Assembly: GCF_013368755.1 (NCBI RefSeq)
Contig: NC_049566.1
Location: 2,232,001 to 2,296,000, forward strand
From: Talaromyces rugulosus
Lineage: Eukaryota; Ascomycota; Eurotiomycetes; Eurotiales; Trichocomaceae
Reading direction: 5' to 3'
DNA length: 64,000 nt
Part shown: piece after piece, positions 1 to 10,665 of the stretch
How the letters are laid out: each line of letters opens with the position of its first letter
Numbering within the stretch: the stretch's first letter is position 1
Position numbers and translations under genes: made by a program
The notes under the pieces: generated by a model
What the model saw: only the letters and a program-made list of their open reading frames with translations
What the model was told of the DNA's origin: nothing
Databases searched by the model: none

Positions 1-1428
1 ATCCGGACCTTCTCGAAAATGGAAAGACTCTTTGCTAGCTGTTCGTTGCTGGTGATCTTAGACAAAGACCGGCAGAGGGCCAATCCGTCTTCGACAGCCA
101 TTGCAGCGCCTGTTCGAAGTTGTTAGTAATTTGAACTACAGGCTCGCATGATAGAACATACCTTGCGACATGTATGGCAACATGGCGTGTGCAGCGTCTC
201 CCAGGATAACAAGTCTATCCGACACCCATCTGTCGAGAACAGAACCGCTGATGAGAGGCCACTTGAGTGTCTTTTCTACCATGCCAATAATCCTGGTAAG
301 TCTATTGGGAAATGGTTAATTTGTGTTCCTCTCAGGAAAGAAGAAGGAAATAAATACACTGGATCCCAGCCTTCGAACTCAGCCTTCATATCGTCAACAG
401 CCTTGACCGGGTCCCACGTAGATGGGTCAGTGGTGTCTGGATGAGATAGCACCATGTTGAAGGCCTTGCCCGCCCCAATGGTATAGGTCATGACGTGTCT
501 CAAATTACCAATCCTATGATCAAAATTAATATCCAAGATATTCATGTTTCTAGTCGCCATACCAGATATTCAGAGCCGGTCTCTCGAGAATCCACGAGAC
601 CTCGGGATCATTTCGCATCCGCTCCACGTCTACTGTGGCGCGGTAAGCAGCAAAACCAGGCCGGCGAAAGGCCATATCCTTTCCGCCGAGCACCATTTTG
701 CGAGCAACAGACTTGATTCCTGTAGCGATGAAGGTCAGGGTAATTCTCAAATAGCTCTGAGCATGCGACCAACCATCAACAGCAACCACCAGATCTCCAT
801 AGTAAGTTGTGCCATCAGCAAGCGTGATGCTTCCCGCAACCGGATTGTAGTTTTCAACTCTCGCCCCCAACTTGATTTCAATTCCCATATCCTGCACCTT
901 TTGGCACATAGCAGAATGGAAGTCGGCTCTGTGGATCACATAGTAGGGGGTACCGAAGTTCTCTGTGAAATCAGGGACTAATTTTGTGCTACCAATGACC
1001 TTGCCGCTCTGCCATCTTCTAAAAGAAATGGATTCAGGTTCAGTCACATAGGGCTTCAGGTATGGTTTTAGCTTTAGCTTAAAAAGGGCTCTGGTAGAAT
1101 TAGATGGAACTTGAATACCAGCTCCCACCTCTCCAAGCACGGGAGTCTGCTCGTAGATCGTTACTTTGTGGCCACTTTGTGTGAGCGCGATGGCTGTGGC
1201 AAGGCCTCCCAGACCAGCACCGACAAGGAGGACATTTAAAGACACTTTGGCCTTGTCCACGCCGCAGTCAGACTCACTGGTTTCCGGGGTCAAAAACGGC
1301 CTAGCAAACTCCAGGCAGTTACTGGGGTATGTTGGCATCTATAAGGCATGAATAAGAACAAATACACCATCATGGAGGTGGGGACTCACGCTGAGTGCCG
1401 GAGCACGCGAGACTCCGTTGGAGGGCAT
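1..1428 (-). CDS. FAD-dependent aromatic monooxygenase (salicylate/3-hydroxybenzoate hydroxylase type), 3' end cut off
   Basis: Group A flavoprotein hydroxylase, expected to use NAD(P)H and O2 to hydroxylate an aromatic acid. Exons read on the minus strand: 1390-1428, 774-1338, 563-719, 358-513, 162-301 and 1-109 (continuing past the window). Visible motifs are the N-terminal FAD Rossmann loop VGAGLGGLATAIAL, the RADFH segment, the DG motif before the third intron and GDAAHAMLPYMSQG for FAD ribityl binding. The joins restore the frame at all five introns (49-56 bp). The start at 1428 gives a 13-codon first exon, MPSNGVSRAPALS. The intron at 720-773 is 54 bp and has no stop, so a simple ORF reading would retain it as 18 extra residues. 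The divergent gentisate dioxygenase suggests that the product is gentisate, which favours a 3-hydroxybenzoate 6-hydroxylase or salicylate 5-hydroxylase role. The exact substrate is inference. Confidence 0.9.
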
Positions 1429-1722
1429 AATGATGTAGTCTAAGAATGATGGATGTAAGTTTGTTGAAAGACATTCTCACTCAAAGTGTCCATATAATTT
1501 AATTCTTGTATTTCGAGCTGCATTGCCGCTCTTTCCGCTCTTTCCCCAGAGTGGGTAACTTTTCCCGGGGTATCCCCGATCGCATCCACCTTTTGGTAAT
1601 CGTATCTATATATCCCTGTATACTCAAGTCTCAATTCAATACAACTATGTCAGCGCCATTCGGGCTTATATTTTCACTCTTTAAAATTTCCTTAGGATCT
1701 GCTTTTTACCAGCCTCTTGATC
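1429..1722. promoter_or_regulatory. Shared divergent promoter, FAD monooxygenase / gentisate dioxygenase
   Basis: This is the 294 bp between the two start codons of a divergent catabolic pair. It must carry both promoters and probably both 5' UTRs. The most obvious element is a GC-rich palindrome at 1566-1578 (separate entry). Pyrimidine-rich tracts such as CCGCTCTTTCCGCTCTTTCC lie near 1526-1545. Confidence 0.75.
1566..1578. promoter_or_regulatory. CGGGG-TAT-CCCCG palindrome, candidate Zn2Cys6 binding site
   Basis: A 13 bp perfect inverted repeat that can be read as CGG-N7-CCG, the everted/inverted triplet pattern bound by dimeric Zn2Cys6 regulators. It starts 138 bp from one ATG and ends 145 bp from the other, so it sits at the centre of the divergent promoter. 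CCGGGG at 1565-1570 also fits the CreA consensus SYGGRG. Function is inferred from position and symmetry only. Confidence 0.5.
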
Positions 1723-2859
1723 ATGGCTCCGTCGGTGGAGGAAAAGCCTCTCAACGGTGTTGACACACCAAAGCAACTTCTTCAAGATCTCGAGAACAGC
1801 AAAACTCTCCCATTATGGACTCAGATGGCTCGGCTAAACCCACCTGCCCCCAACCCAAAGACAATCCCTTTCGTCTGGGAGTACGGAAGCATTCGCCCAC
1901 ACTTGGTGCGGGCCGGCAGCCTCATCTCTGAGAAGCAGGCTGAGAGGCGAGTGTTGATGTTGGTCAACCCCGCTAGAGGTATATCAAACATTCTTACCAT
2001 CTTGTAATCCGGGCCAATGGGGCTATTTTTTGTTTACAAGCTAATACCAATAAAAAGACGCTCCGTACACAACTGATACCATCTACGCTGGCCTGCAGCT
2101 TGTCATGCCCAATGAAACTGCCCCAGCCCACAGGCATACTGCTTTTGCCATGCGTTACATCATTGAGGGTAACGGAGGCTTTACCGCAGTCCACGGCAAG
2201 AGAATTAAGATGCAGAAGGGAGATGTTATCCTTACACCGACCTGGAATTGGCATGATCATGGAAAGGATAGCTCTGGGCCTATGATCTGGCTAGATGGTC
2301 TGGATTTGCCTAACTTCCGCCATTTCCCCGTCCACTTTGTCGAACACTTCGAGCAGCCTAGATACCCTGCTGAGAATGTTGATACCAGTGTTTCGCCTAT
2401 TGTGTTTCCTTGGGTTCGCATGAAGGCCAGACTTGATCAGGATCAGGGTAACTGGGCCACTCAGCGATACCTGAAGGATGACGGGCGGGAAGGTATTCTA
2501 TTCCCTTCCCTTTCCCTCTAAGCTGTGTGACTCATGATGCTAATGGTATGAAAGTGAGCCGTGTGCTTGGTGGCTGTGCAGAGAGATTGGATGCTTCCAC
2601 CTCGTCCCCCGCCCGGCGCGAGACTACTTCTGCCGTCTACCACGTTATCGCAGGAAGCGGCACTTCCCAAGTTGGCGACGTAAACCTCACATGGAATACT
2701 GGCGATACTTTCTGCGTTCCTTCATGGTACAAATACCAGCATGTCGCTAATGAGGGCGAAACTGTGTATCTTTACCGCTTTGACGATAAGCCAATGATCA
2801 CAGCTCTTGGATTCTATCGTACGGAACAGACCGAAGTGGAAAGCCTTGTCTCTGATTAA
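1723..2859 (+). CDS. Gentisate 1,2-dioxygenase (bicupin)
   Basis: Ring-cleaving Fe(II) dioxygenase that opens gentisate (2,5-dihydroxybenzoate) to maleylpyruvate. Exons 1723-1978, 2058-2492 and 2555-2859 give 331 residues, close to the family norm of about 340-350. The N-terminal cupin carries the metal-site signature ETAPAHRHTAFAMRYIIEG and the WNWHDHG segment. The C-terminal cupin carries AVYHVIAGSG and the later QHVANEGETVYLYRFDD segment. The ATG at 1723 is chosen because the codon two before it (1717) is TTG. Introns are 79 and 62 bp, both phase 1. It is transcribed divergently from the flavin hydroxylase, forming a hydroxylate-then-cleave pathway step. Downstream pathway genes (maleylpyruvate isomerase, fumarylpyruvate hydrolase) are not in the window and may lie to the left. 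Confidence 0.92.
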
Positions 2860-3362
2860 GCACATGTACAGGGGTTAACTAGCTAGCTTAGCTGATTATG
2901 ATAATTAGTCACCCAACCAAAGGATATCTACATTAAGGGATATATTTGTTAAGGGATTTCTCATTGAGATTAAACCCAAAGAATAGGCCTGAAATTAACT
3001 TATATCCCGCGCATATAGATTCATATCTAAATTTCATCCCCCCAGAATTAAACTAGAAGATTTTTAGACTCTCAAATATAATAATAGCAATATTCTTAAA
3101 AAATACTGCCTATTCTAGAGTTATTATGAAGAGTTAGTCTCTAGATAACTACTAACTAGTACGCTTCAAATGTTTAGAATATAGTCCACTATGTCTAAAT
3201 ATAGTAGGCCGTGTGTTCCTGTTGTCTCTCTATTAACCTGATCCCCTTTCCTACCAGTGGGAGAGTATACAAAGGCCATTTGAGGCTGTACACAGAGGAA
3301 GAACAGCTATTGCACTCATTTCTTTGCTTATTTCGTTCTACACATGCTAGATAGTAAAAAAT
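2860..3362. other. Convergent intergenic AT-rich spacer
   Basis: Lies between the 3' ends of the gentisate dioxygenase and the first kinase gene. AT-rich with simple CTAG/TTAG-type repeats near 2880-2960. No coding or RNA gene seen. Confidence 0.6.
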
Positions 3363-4807
3363 TCAGGGTCTCACACGGGTCTGTTCCATAGCCGGTTTCC
3401 CCCATCTCTCCATCCATTCCGATGTAACCGCCGCACTGGAAGTGATACGCTCAGAAGGCTCATAAGTCAGCATTGATGTTAGAAGCTTCTGGAGACATGC
3501 CATTTCATCCACACCAAACTCGCACGTCGATTGTTGCTCGCCTCGTCCCATGATACGCAGTCGCTCTGTCAATGGCCTATAATACGGTGCATGACTTCGG
3601 TGTGTGTCTATTTTCCAAGAACCGTTTTCAAGAAAAAAGTCCGACTTTCGCTGCCATCTGTCCCACCAGCGTTTTGGAAGTTGTCCCAAAGTGCTTATCA
3701 TCTCCGCAATGACATGGTCTTGGTCAGGCATGAACCCCTCAAATAGAGGGCGTTCTCCTAGAATCTCATAAAGAGTGCAACCAAGAGTCCACATGTCTAT
3801 AGGCATGCCTAGATGCTCACCGAAGAATACTTCTGGTGGGAGGAGCATAATTGGTGTGTGTAATTCATTCCGGGTTTCATCTTGAAGAAACGCCTCACCA
3901 AAATCTGAGATAATGATTCTTGCATCCACAATTTCCTCGCTCGACTGAAAGATCATAGCGGGTGGCACGCAATATTCAGGAACTCCGGGGCCGTTAGGAG
4001 TCTTATCTAGACGCTTTACAGGTAATTTCTGAGGCTCGCCTAGCCTGTAGTAAAGCTGCTTGGTAGAACAAGTTTCCAAGGCTGGATTTAGAAATAGGAT
4101 ATTGTTACAATGCAAATCTGTTTCTTAATTAATAAGTCATTTGTAATATTAGTAGATAGGGTTTTAGACGTACCACTGTGCACCACCCCGCATGAATGAA
4201 CGTAGTCCAATCCTAATAGAACCTGGGCTGAAATGGATTTTGCTACACTTGCCGGGAACTTCCAAGTCATACTAGCTTCCTTTGATTGTGCAACACTGCA
4301 TCCTGCAGCCTCGCTCACGATACATAAATGGCTTCCATTTGGTCCGTCGATAACAAATTCCTCCAACAGCGATGGCACGTGGACACGTCCTTGATGGTTT
4401 TGCTTCCCTGAAGCTAATTGACGCAGAATTCTGCACTCCGAGCTTTTTTGAGAGACAGAGGAAACCAGTATCTTCAGTGAGACATGTGTATTTTCCAGGT
4501 GATCTTTAGCAAGCCAGACAGTTGAATAGCTCCCATAACCAAGCTTGTGGACGACTTCATAGCGACTGTCACGGTATTGATCGCCGATGTGAGTAGGATG
4601 ATAGCCACCGGAGCGGTAGCTTTCAAGACTTTCGACTCCCTCTTGCCATTGATATGTTAAGTAGGGAGGGGCATTTGCATGCATTAAATACTGCCTCAAA
4701 TAACGACGGGAAGGCTGATGATAGAATGTGCCAAAATGCGTTCGCAGAACGCGCGCAGGAATGTTATAGGTGACGCTTTCGAGCGCATAGGAGATTACCG
4801 GTGACAT
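3363..4807 (-). CDS. SRPK-like serine/threonine protein kinase
   Basis: Exons 4174-4807 and 3363-4117 with a 56 bp phase-1 intron give 462 residues. The kinase fold is visible in order: glycine loop LGYGSYSTVW (about residue 89), beta-3 lysine in THVSLKIL (about residue 112), catalytic loop HSDLHCNNILF rebuilt across the intron, DFG motif ISDFGEAF, APE-like LLPPEVFFGE and the F-helix DMWTLGCTLYE. The linker between N- and C-lobe and the DxWxxGC pattern resemble the SRPK family, which is expanded in filamentous fungi. The usual HRD arginine is Ser (HSD), so regulation by activation-loop phosphorylation may differ; the catalytic Asp is present. The substrate is unknown. SR proteins are the canonical SRPK targets, but these expanded fungal members are mostly uncharacterised. 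Confidence 0.85.
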
Positions 4808-5259
4808 TTGGCGGAAGGTTGATCACATCGAGTTCGTTTTTTTTTGTGCTTTAGCTTAATGTATGTTGGAATGCTTTGTATGAAGCCGGAGGACGGAGCC
4901 CCTAGGGCAACATTCCAATTGTAGGAGTGATTGTTCTCCGAAGGTGGTAAATGCTATTCTTGCATTGGAGCTTATGTGGAGCTAAATGCCCTAGCATTTG
5001 TGGGATTAAACATATTTCTGCTGTATTGATATTAGGTGTAACCGTGTAACAGTGAACCGAGTGTATTTAATGAATAGAATTGGTTTCGTAAAAATGTTAC
5101 AAACCAAGCCAAGAATGCTATACCTAAAATAGACAAGTTCGCTGTCTTGTCACGTATCGACCTCAAATTTACCACCATACCAAATAGGGACCCCGTGGTG
5201 GGGAGATTATATGTAGAGGGTGATCATCAGAAACTCACCAGTACAACAAGATCGATGAC
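4808..5259. other. Divergent intergenic region between two kinase genes
   Basis: 452 bp between the starts of the two divergently transcribed SRPK-like genes, so it should hold both promoters. No further gene or clear operator seen. Confidence 0.5.
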
Positions 5260-6495
5260 ATGGAGGACTTCGAGGACTTTGTGAGCAATGAAGACGATCA
5301 AGTTGACCTCGAAGACATTACAGAGCCCTGGCATAAATATGATCTAAAGGAAACGTCGCACGTTTTCTATCCCATTTGTGTCGGGGAAGTGCTTAATGGG
5401 AGATACCTAGTAGAGCATAAAATCGGCTTTGGCGGCTTCTCCACTGTCTGGATGGCGCATGACCTTCAGAAAAAGAGGGATGTGGCTCTCAAGATACTGT
5501 GCGCTGGGAGTTTGGGAGACAATGAGGCCCGGATGCAGGACGAAATCCTTCAAAATGTGCAGGATACCTCTCACCTTGTGACATATTTGGGGAGCTTTCT
5601 ACTCTCCTGAACGGAGAGCTATCACAGGGTCATGGTGTTTCCCTTACTGAGGTCATGTATTTCCTATATCACCCTGACAAAGATGCCGATGGCGAGTCGA
5701 ATGTCCGCGGCTCAGCATTTGCTGGTGGCCTTGGAAAATTTACACAAAGCCGGAATTGTTCACCGCGGTGAGATTAGCCCCTGACCCCTTATTTTGGTCC
5801 AGCATTCTGATGAACATTTGATAGATTTGAATGAGAGGAATTGTATGTGGGGGATGGTTCCTATCCACAATCTCGACAGGAGTGCTAAATACGAGGCGCT
5901 CGGTCGACCATTAAAGGAACCCATACCGTACGCCAATCTCCAGAGGCAGGGAGAACTTGTCGGGCCCATGACGGTCCCTGAACGCTTACGCACCGAGGAT
6001 TTTTATCTCGGTGACTTTGGTCTAGCTATGAAGTTAGATGATCCCACGCTTCCACGCGGCCATCCGCCTATGGAGGTTTGTTCCCCAGATCGACTTCATG
6101 GGAAAGATCCAAGTCTTGCCTGTGATATGTGGAGCTACATGGTTCTTTTCGCAGAGCTTTACCTTGGCTTCGTGCCCTTCAAGTCCTGGCTTGATGGTGG
6201 AGTAATGAGTGGCATCGTCAAATGTATAGGACTAGCCCCTGAGCATTGGAAAGACCTTTACATTAACCCTGGCGGTCTTGATTCTTGGTACGATCAGAGT
6301 CAAACGCCCGATCATAACAATGATCTCGCATCAAGAATCGCATACTTTCGTCCGGAAGCTGACCCAGTCGAGAAAAAGCACGTGCTCCCCATTATGAGCA
6401 GAGTATTTACGTACTTCCCAGAGGAACGTCTGACCGCAACACAGCTTCTGCGAGATCCTTCATTCAGAGCTATCATGGACACATATGGTTGTTGA
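5260..6495 (+). pseudogene. SRPK-like kinase gene interrupted by one in-frame TGA
   Basis: Exons 5260-5767 and 5825-6495 (57 bp phase-1 intron) read as one kinase of about 392 codons, except for a single TGA at 5608-5610 (codon 117). The same frame continues on both sides: glycine loop IGFGGFSTVW, VALKIL with the ATP lysine and HLVTYLGSFLLS lie before the stop, and YHRVMVFPLL follows it. Downstream, the intron join restores the catalytic loop IVHRDLNERNCMWG, then LGDFGLAM (DFG), a CSPDRLHG APE-like segment and DMWSYMVLFAEL. Every other kinase motif is intact, so decay would be recent, or the TGA could be a sequencing error or strain polymorphism. No GT-AG intron of suitable length removes the stop. 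The TGA is followed by A, not by the CTA context known to promote readthrough. Confidence 0.65.
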
Positions 6496-7285
6496 TTCTT
6501 TATTTAACCGTGTTTTACTCCACGCAGGTTTTGCTTTGCGGGCGTGATCTACGTGTAGTGCCTCGTTGTTCTAGCTCTATGAGTGGTGCGACAGATATTA
6601 AATTTATAATAATATTTATTCACCTCTTCTACTTTCAAATGTTAAATTCGTTACCGTACAAGTTGTCGACAGTAAGTCGGTGGAACCAGGTCACCCGACC
6701 ACGCTTCTCCTGAAAACCCACCGCTTGCGCACAAATAATAGTTCCTAATATCTTTTGAAACAGGGAGTGGCGGATTGAGAAGTTGTACGGTCGTTTTTCT
6801 TTGCTAGTATGACAAGGGGGGAAGGAAAGTGATACCACATGTAGCTTTTCGCTGTCAAATAAACATGAAACGGATGGAACGCATACACATTGATATCTAG
6901 CTAGGAAAAGAACCCATCCCTCCAAATTGATAAAAGCGACTACGTCTACTCTTAGGAGCCTACTTGGTAGACACATAAGTTTACAGCATATAACAGTATA
7001 TTCTCTCCAGAAGATATTTGACCGAATAAACCAGTGTGTGCTAGATCCAGAACTTTAGTATGAAAGAGCCATATAATCTTCCTAGAGAGAGTTTTCCAAC
7101 ATCAATTGAACTGTTGTTCTTAGGTTAGAACAAGTCTTGATCGGAGAAATATCCGATGGCGCAACCGACCCTAGTATGGCCGATACCGCATCGATATAGC
7201 AATTAATACAAACAACATATATACCATCGTTCATTTAAAATAAAACATCATTGAATCCTAGTTTCAAAAAAAAAAAAAAAGAAAA
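6496..7285. other. Intergenic region upstream of the methyltransferase
   Basis: 790 bp, AT-rich. An A-tract of 14 bases ends just before the methyltransferase ATG (about 7267-7280). Short ORFs here have no recognisable motif. Confidence 0.5.
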
Positions 7286-8341
7286 ATGGCCGCCCAAACC
7301 CTCGCCCCCATCGCCCAAAGCGCCTTCTCCCAAGCCTCTGCCTACGACAAAAACCGGCCAGTCTACACCTCGACCGAAGCCGATGCGCTTCTCACTCTGA
7401 TCGGACTCAATGGCCGCCATGGCGCACGCGTAGTCGATCTCGGCGCGGGTACGGGCCTTTTTACTGAGGCACTGGCAGCGCGCGCCGAAGAGTTTGATAT
7501 TGTTGCTGTTGATCCGCATGATGATATGCGCGGGGAGTTGGAGGGGAAAGCGCTTCGAGGGGTGACGGTGAAGAAAGGGTGGGGGAGTGAGATTGCGGTC
7601 GAGGATGGGAGTGTGGATGCTGTATTTGCGGCACAGGTGAGTTTCTCTGTATACTTTGAATGGTTAATGGATTCCTGATGTTGAACAGGCGTTTCACTGG
7701 TTCGTGGTCAACTCTATAGTAGTTACACATGGATGGAGTATTGACAGAACAGGTTCGCCAATTTGGACGCTTTGAAAGAAATCCGTCGCGTTCTCAAGCC
7801 CAATGGCTATCTAGCGCTTTTATGGCATGTCGATGACTGTTCGTTTCTCTTTTCTTTTCTTTTTTTCATATCAAGCTAACAACTCAGACAACGGATTCCA
7901 ATCCGACATCCCCACCACCGAATGGGAACGCATCATCAAGGAGCACATCTGGCAGCACGACGACAACGTACCTCGCTTCCGCCACGGGAAATGGAAAGCC
8001 ATTTTCAATGCACCTGGACAGACCTTTTTTGAGCAGCCAGTGGAGGAAAAGGACGTGCCGTTTACGTACTATGCGGACGTGGATGCGCTGTGGGGGAGGT
8101 TGAGGACGTACAGTCAGTTTACAAATCTGGAGGGTGAGGAACTGCAGGTTAGTTTTTTTTTTTTTATTACTATTATTTATTGGAACATGTTTGTATCTCA
8201 ATTGATGCTCAAATACTAACAAATTAGGCGTTGAGAGAGAAATTTGATGCAGCGCTGAGCTGTGACAATGTCCCACGGAATGAGGCTGGTGATGTGGCCG
8301 TCCATGGGAGGACGCATTATGTGTGGGCTAAGGCGATATAG
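7286..8341 (+). CDS. Class I SAM-dependent methyltransferase (Methyltransf_11 type)
   Basis: Exons 7286-7636, 7689-7699, 7753-7838, 7888-8147 and 8228-8341 give 273 residues. Motif I VVDLGAGTGLFTEALA, the acidic post-I VAVDPHDDM and a DAVFAAQAFHWF post-II segment are typical of small-molecule methyltransferases such as the TMT1 trans-aconitate methyltransferase-like group. The second exon is only 11 nt (GCGTTTCACTG). It is needed to rebuild AFHWFANLDALKEI with correct phase on both sides, and the flanking introns start GTGAGT and GTTCGT and end CAG. The ATG at 7286 follows a poly-A stretch and is the first in frame. Substrate is unknown, and no neighbouring gene suggests one. Confidence 0.85.
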
Positions 8342-8543
8342 GTTTGTTTTTTATTCTGAATTATTAATATTTTAAATCTCATCATAATGCAATACATCAA
8401 TTGATATCAATCGTGAGTTGCGATGTATGTATATACATGATAGATGCATGCAAACAGTGCAAACATAAAACTACATGTAAACTTCTCCGCTCCGAATCTA
8501 TCTTAACAAAAGACACACAACATCATTTGACGGAGGAATCACC

Positions 8544-10298
8544 ATGATTCCTCCTCAAGCCACAGTCCGGCGCATGCCTGGCCTGCGACCACGGCACAGC
8601 AGCGCTCGATTAATATTCTCTCATCGACCGCCACTCTCTCGACCGCACCCCTTCACCCACAAACCGCAACGACAATCCTTCGTCTCCCAAACACCCTTTC
8701 GCCCACAACTACCATTCCTCTCGCAAACCCAAGGGAGACTACCTCTCGCAATCCATCTCCGACAACATTTCATCCGCCTAATCAACACCAACCGACGGGA
8801 GCAGTACAAGCGCGGCCTTTTCCGAGGCTTGAAAATCGCGCTGACCTCGTATGCGATTATTTTCATGCTGTATCTAATCGACACGGGGATTTATCAAGAA
8901 GAGATTGAGCACAGATGGCCAACGCCACCGGAATGGAGTTTGAAGAGCCGCTGGGCCTTGAGGTCGGCGATTGCGCTGCAGCATCCGAATGAATCCGGGC
9001 AGGTGGTTACTCAGTGGCACAATGTCTATGGGTATGTCAAGGAGTTGCTGGAGCGGCTGGAAGACCCGAATATCGATGGAAAGGAGATAAAAGAGCCAGC
9101 CGAGGGAGGAATATTCATCGACGGGGTTGGTAGGGCTGGTTTCGATGTTTCGACGAAAAGCGAGCCCTGGAGAAGAGGATATTTCCAGGCTCTGATGAGC
9201 GCAGCCAAAGCAGCCGAAAACCTTGAAGGCTTTATGACCGATACAAAGCAACGCGTTACTGCCAAGGCAGAATATGTTCATGGCCCGTCTAATCCAAACG
9301 CGAAAACCCTGCCAGGTCGAACCAACGCGGTCATGCACGAGGAGGACTGCATTCCCGCTGCGCCGCCGGCGGAGACTTTTTACATGAAGATTCTGACGAC
9401 AACTGGGTTTACGGCAAAACAGAAAATCGACGCGGCTCTCGCCTACGCCGATTATTTGGACTTCAAGGGACTGGGCGCCACAGCGGGAGATATGTATACT
9501 TGGGCTATGGACATTGCTGCATCGGGGCTGCCATACGATGCTGCTCGGGTGGTTGATACAACGACTGGCGTGTTGAAAAATAATGGCAAGGACGCTGCAT
9601 CGGATAATCTGCTACGAGTGTCTACCGCTCTCGCCGTGCACAACGCAAAGATTGGCGATCTGTCAACCGCGCTGGCTATTTTCACATCCGTCCTAAAAGC
9701 TCGCCGCAGCTTACCGGGTTCTGCTCCACCAAAGCCGTCACAATCGAACTTGGAACGGGGCAACCTGCCCTTTGATAACTTTGTGCAGAAGATCAAGAAC
9801 ATGTTTGTACCTTCTGTATACCCGTCCGATCCGTCGGACGGTAATGCACCACCAGTCCGGCAGCTCGGATCTCCCTGCGAGGAAGCCGGGTTGATGACAT
9901 ATATCGGCGAGATCCTCTACGCGACATCATCACGAGAGACCGGGCTCGCCTGGACGCGCGACGCGGTTGACATTGCCGAATCCGAGCTACTCGACATTGC
10001 GCGCCAGACAGAAACCCTCGACACGCGCGATCGATGCTCGCAATGCCTCAAAGTAGGTGTCCAGAACTGGCGCACCATGGTGCACAATCTCATCACCAGC
10101 GCTCGTGCGGCAGAAGAAGAAGCTGTCGCGCAGTCGGGTAAGGCGTGGTTTGGCGGTGCCAGCAAGGCAGCAAAGAAAACATCGGAGCGCAAGCGATGGG
10201 AGGCTGAAGAGATGATTATCGACGACCGGTCTGAGCGGATGCTGCGGTTGACGAATGATTATAGCGTGTATAAGCCGCGGGGAGGGTTGTTTTCATAG
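8544..10298 (+). CDS. Probable mitochondrial inner-membrane TPR-like protein (Mgr3-like?)
   Basis: A single exon of 584 residues. The N-terminal ~90 residues are rich in Arg, Ser, His and Pro with no acidic residues, as expected of a mitochondrial targeting sequence. A predicted membrane segment follows (IALTSYAIIFMLYLIDTGIY, about residues 97-116). The remainder is helical and Ala-rich with repeated A-x-x-Y-x-x-A spacing around 290-390 and 450-510, suggesting TPR-like repeats. This architecture (presequence, one TM, TPR domain) resembles Mgr3, an adaptor of the i-AAA protease Yme1 in yeast, but I recognise it by layout rather than by a diagnostic motif. Such proteins are often mislabelled as transporters; a single TM segment argues against that. 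A (GGTT)5 microsatellite follows at 10317-10336. Confidence 0.6.
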   Translation: MIPPQATVRRMPGLRPRHSSARLIFSHRPPLSRPHPFTHKPQRQSFVSQTPFRPQLPFLSQTQGRLPLAIHLRQHFIRLINTNRREQYKRGLFRGLKIALTSYAIIFMLYLIDTGIYQEEIEHRWPTPPEWSLKSRWALRSAIALQHPNESGQVVTQWHNVYGYVKELLERLEDPNIDGKEIKEPAEGGIFIDGVGRAGFDVSTKSEPWRRGYFQALMSAAKAAENLEGFMTDTKQRVTAKAEYVHGPSNPNAKTLPGRTNAVMHEEDCIPAAPPAETFYMKILTTTGFTAKQKIDAALAYADYLDFKGLGATAGDMYTWAMDIAASGLPYDAARVVDTTTGVLKNNGKDAASDNLLRVSTALAVHNAKIGDLSTALAIFTSVLKARRSLPGSAPPKPSQSNLERGNLPFDNFVQKIKNMFVPSVYPSDPSDGNAPPVRQLGSPCEEAGLMTYIGEILYATSSRETGLAWTRDAVDIAESELLDIARQTETLDTRDRCSQCLKVGVQNWRTMVHNLITSARAAEEEAVAQSGKAWFGGASKAAKKTSERKRWEAEEMIIDDRSERMLRLTNDYSVYKPRGGLFS

Positions 10299-10665
10299 TT
10301 GCGCGACTGGTTTGTTGGTTGGTTGGTTGGTTGGTTGCATTGCATGGCGTTGGCATTGGGTGTATAATAGTACAATATCAATTGAATATTAATGATCAAG
10401 TCTGTAAATAAGAAATCAACATCACAGCTTCAAATGCCATGACTCCCTAAGGGACTCGGGAGTAATACTAGGAACACAGGGTGGGTCGCACCTTCCGTGC
10501 ATGTTCTACAAGCCCCTTCCCAAACAGTCAACAAACACCACAACCACCGCTTTTCTTCTCTCTCTTCTCTTTCTTCTCTTTTATCTCCTCTCATATTCTC
10601 TCTGCCGCATTGATATTCAACTATGTGACCTTTCACTCGAACCTGTCCGTCTATCTGCTGTCAAT
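10299..10665. other. Intergenic region with pyrimidine-rich tract
   Basis: Contains the (GGTT)5 repeat just after the upstream stop and a long CT-rich tract at about 10550-10605, immediately upstream of the acetyltransferase. Such tracts are common in fungal core promoters. The reading frame open from 10501 is only the 5' extension of the acetyltransferase frame. Confidence 0.55.

Noticed and set aside
1717..1722. Start of the gentisate dioxygenase at 1717
   Set aside because: The codon at 1717 is TTG. The first ATG in frame is 1723.
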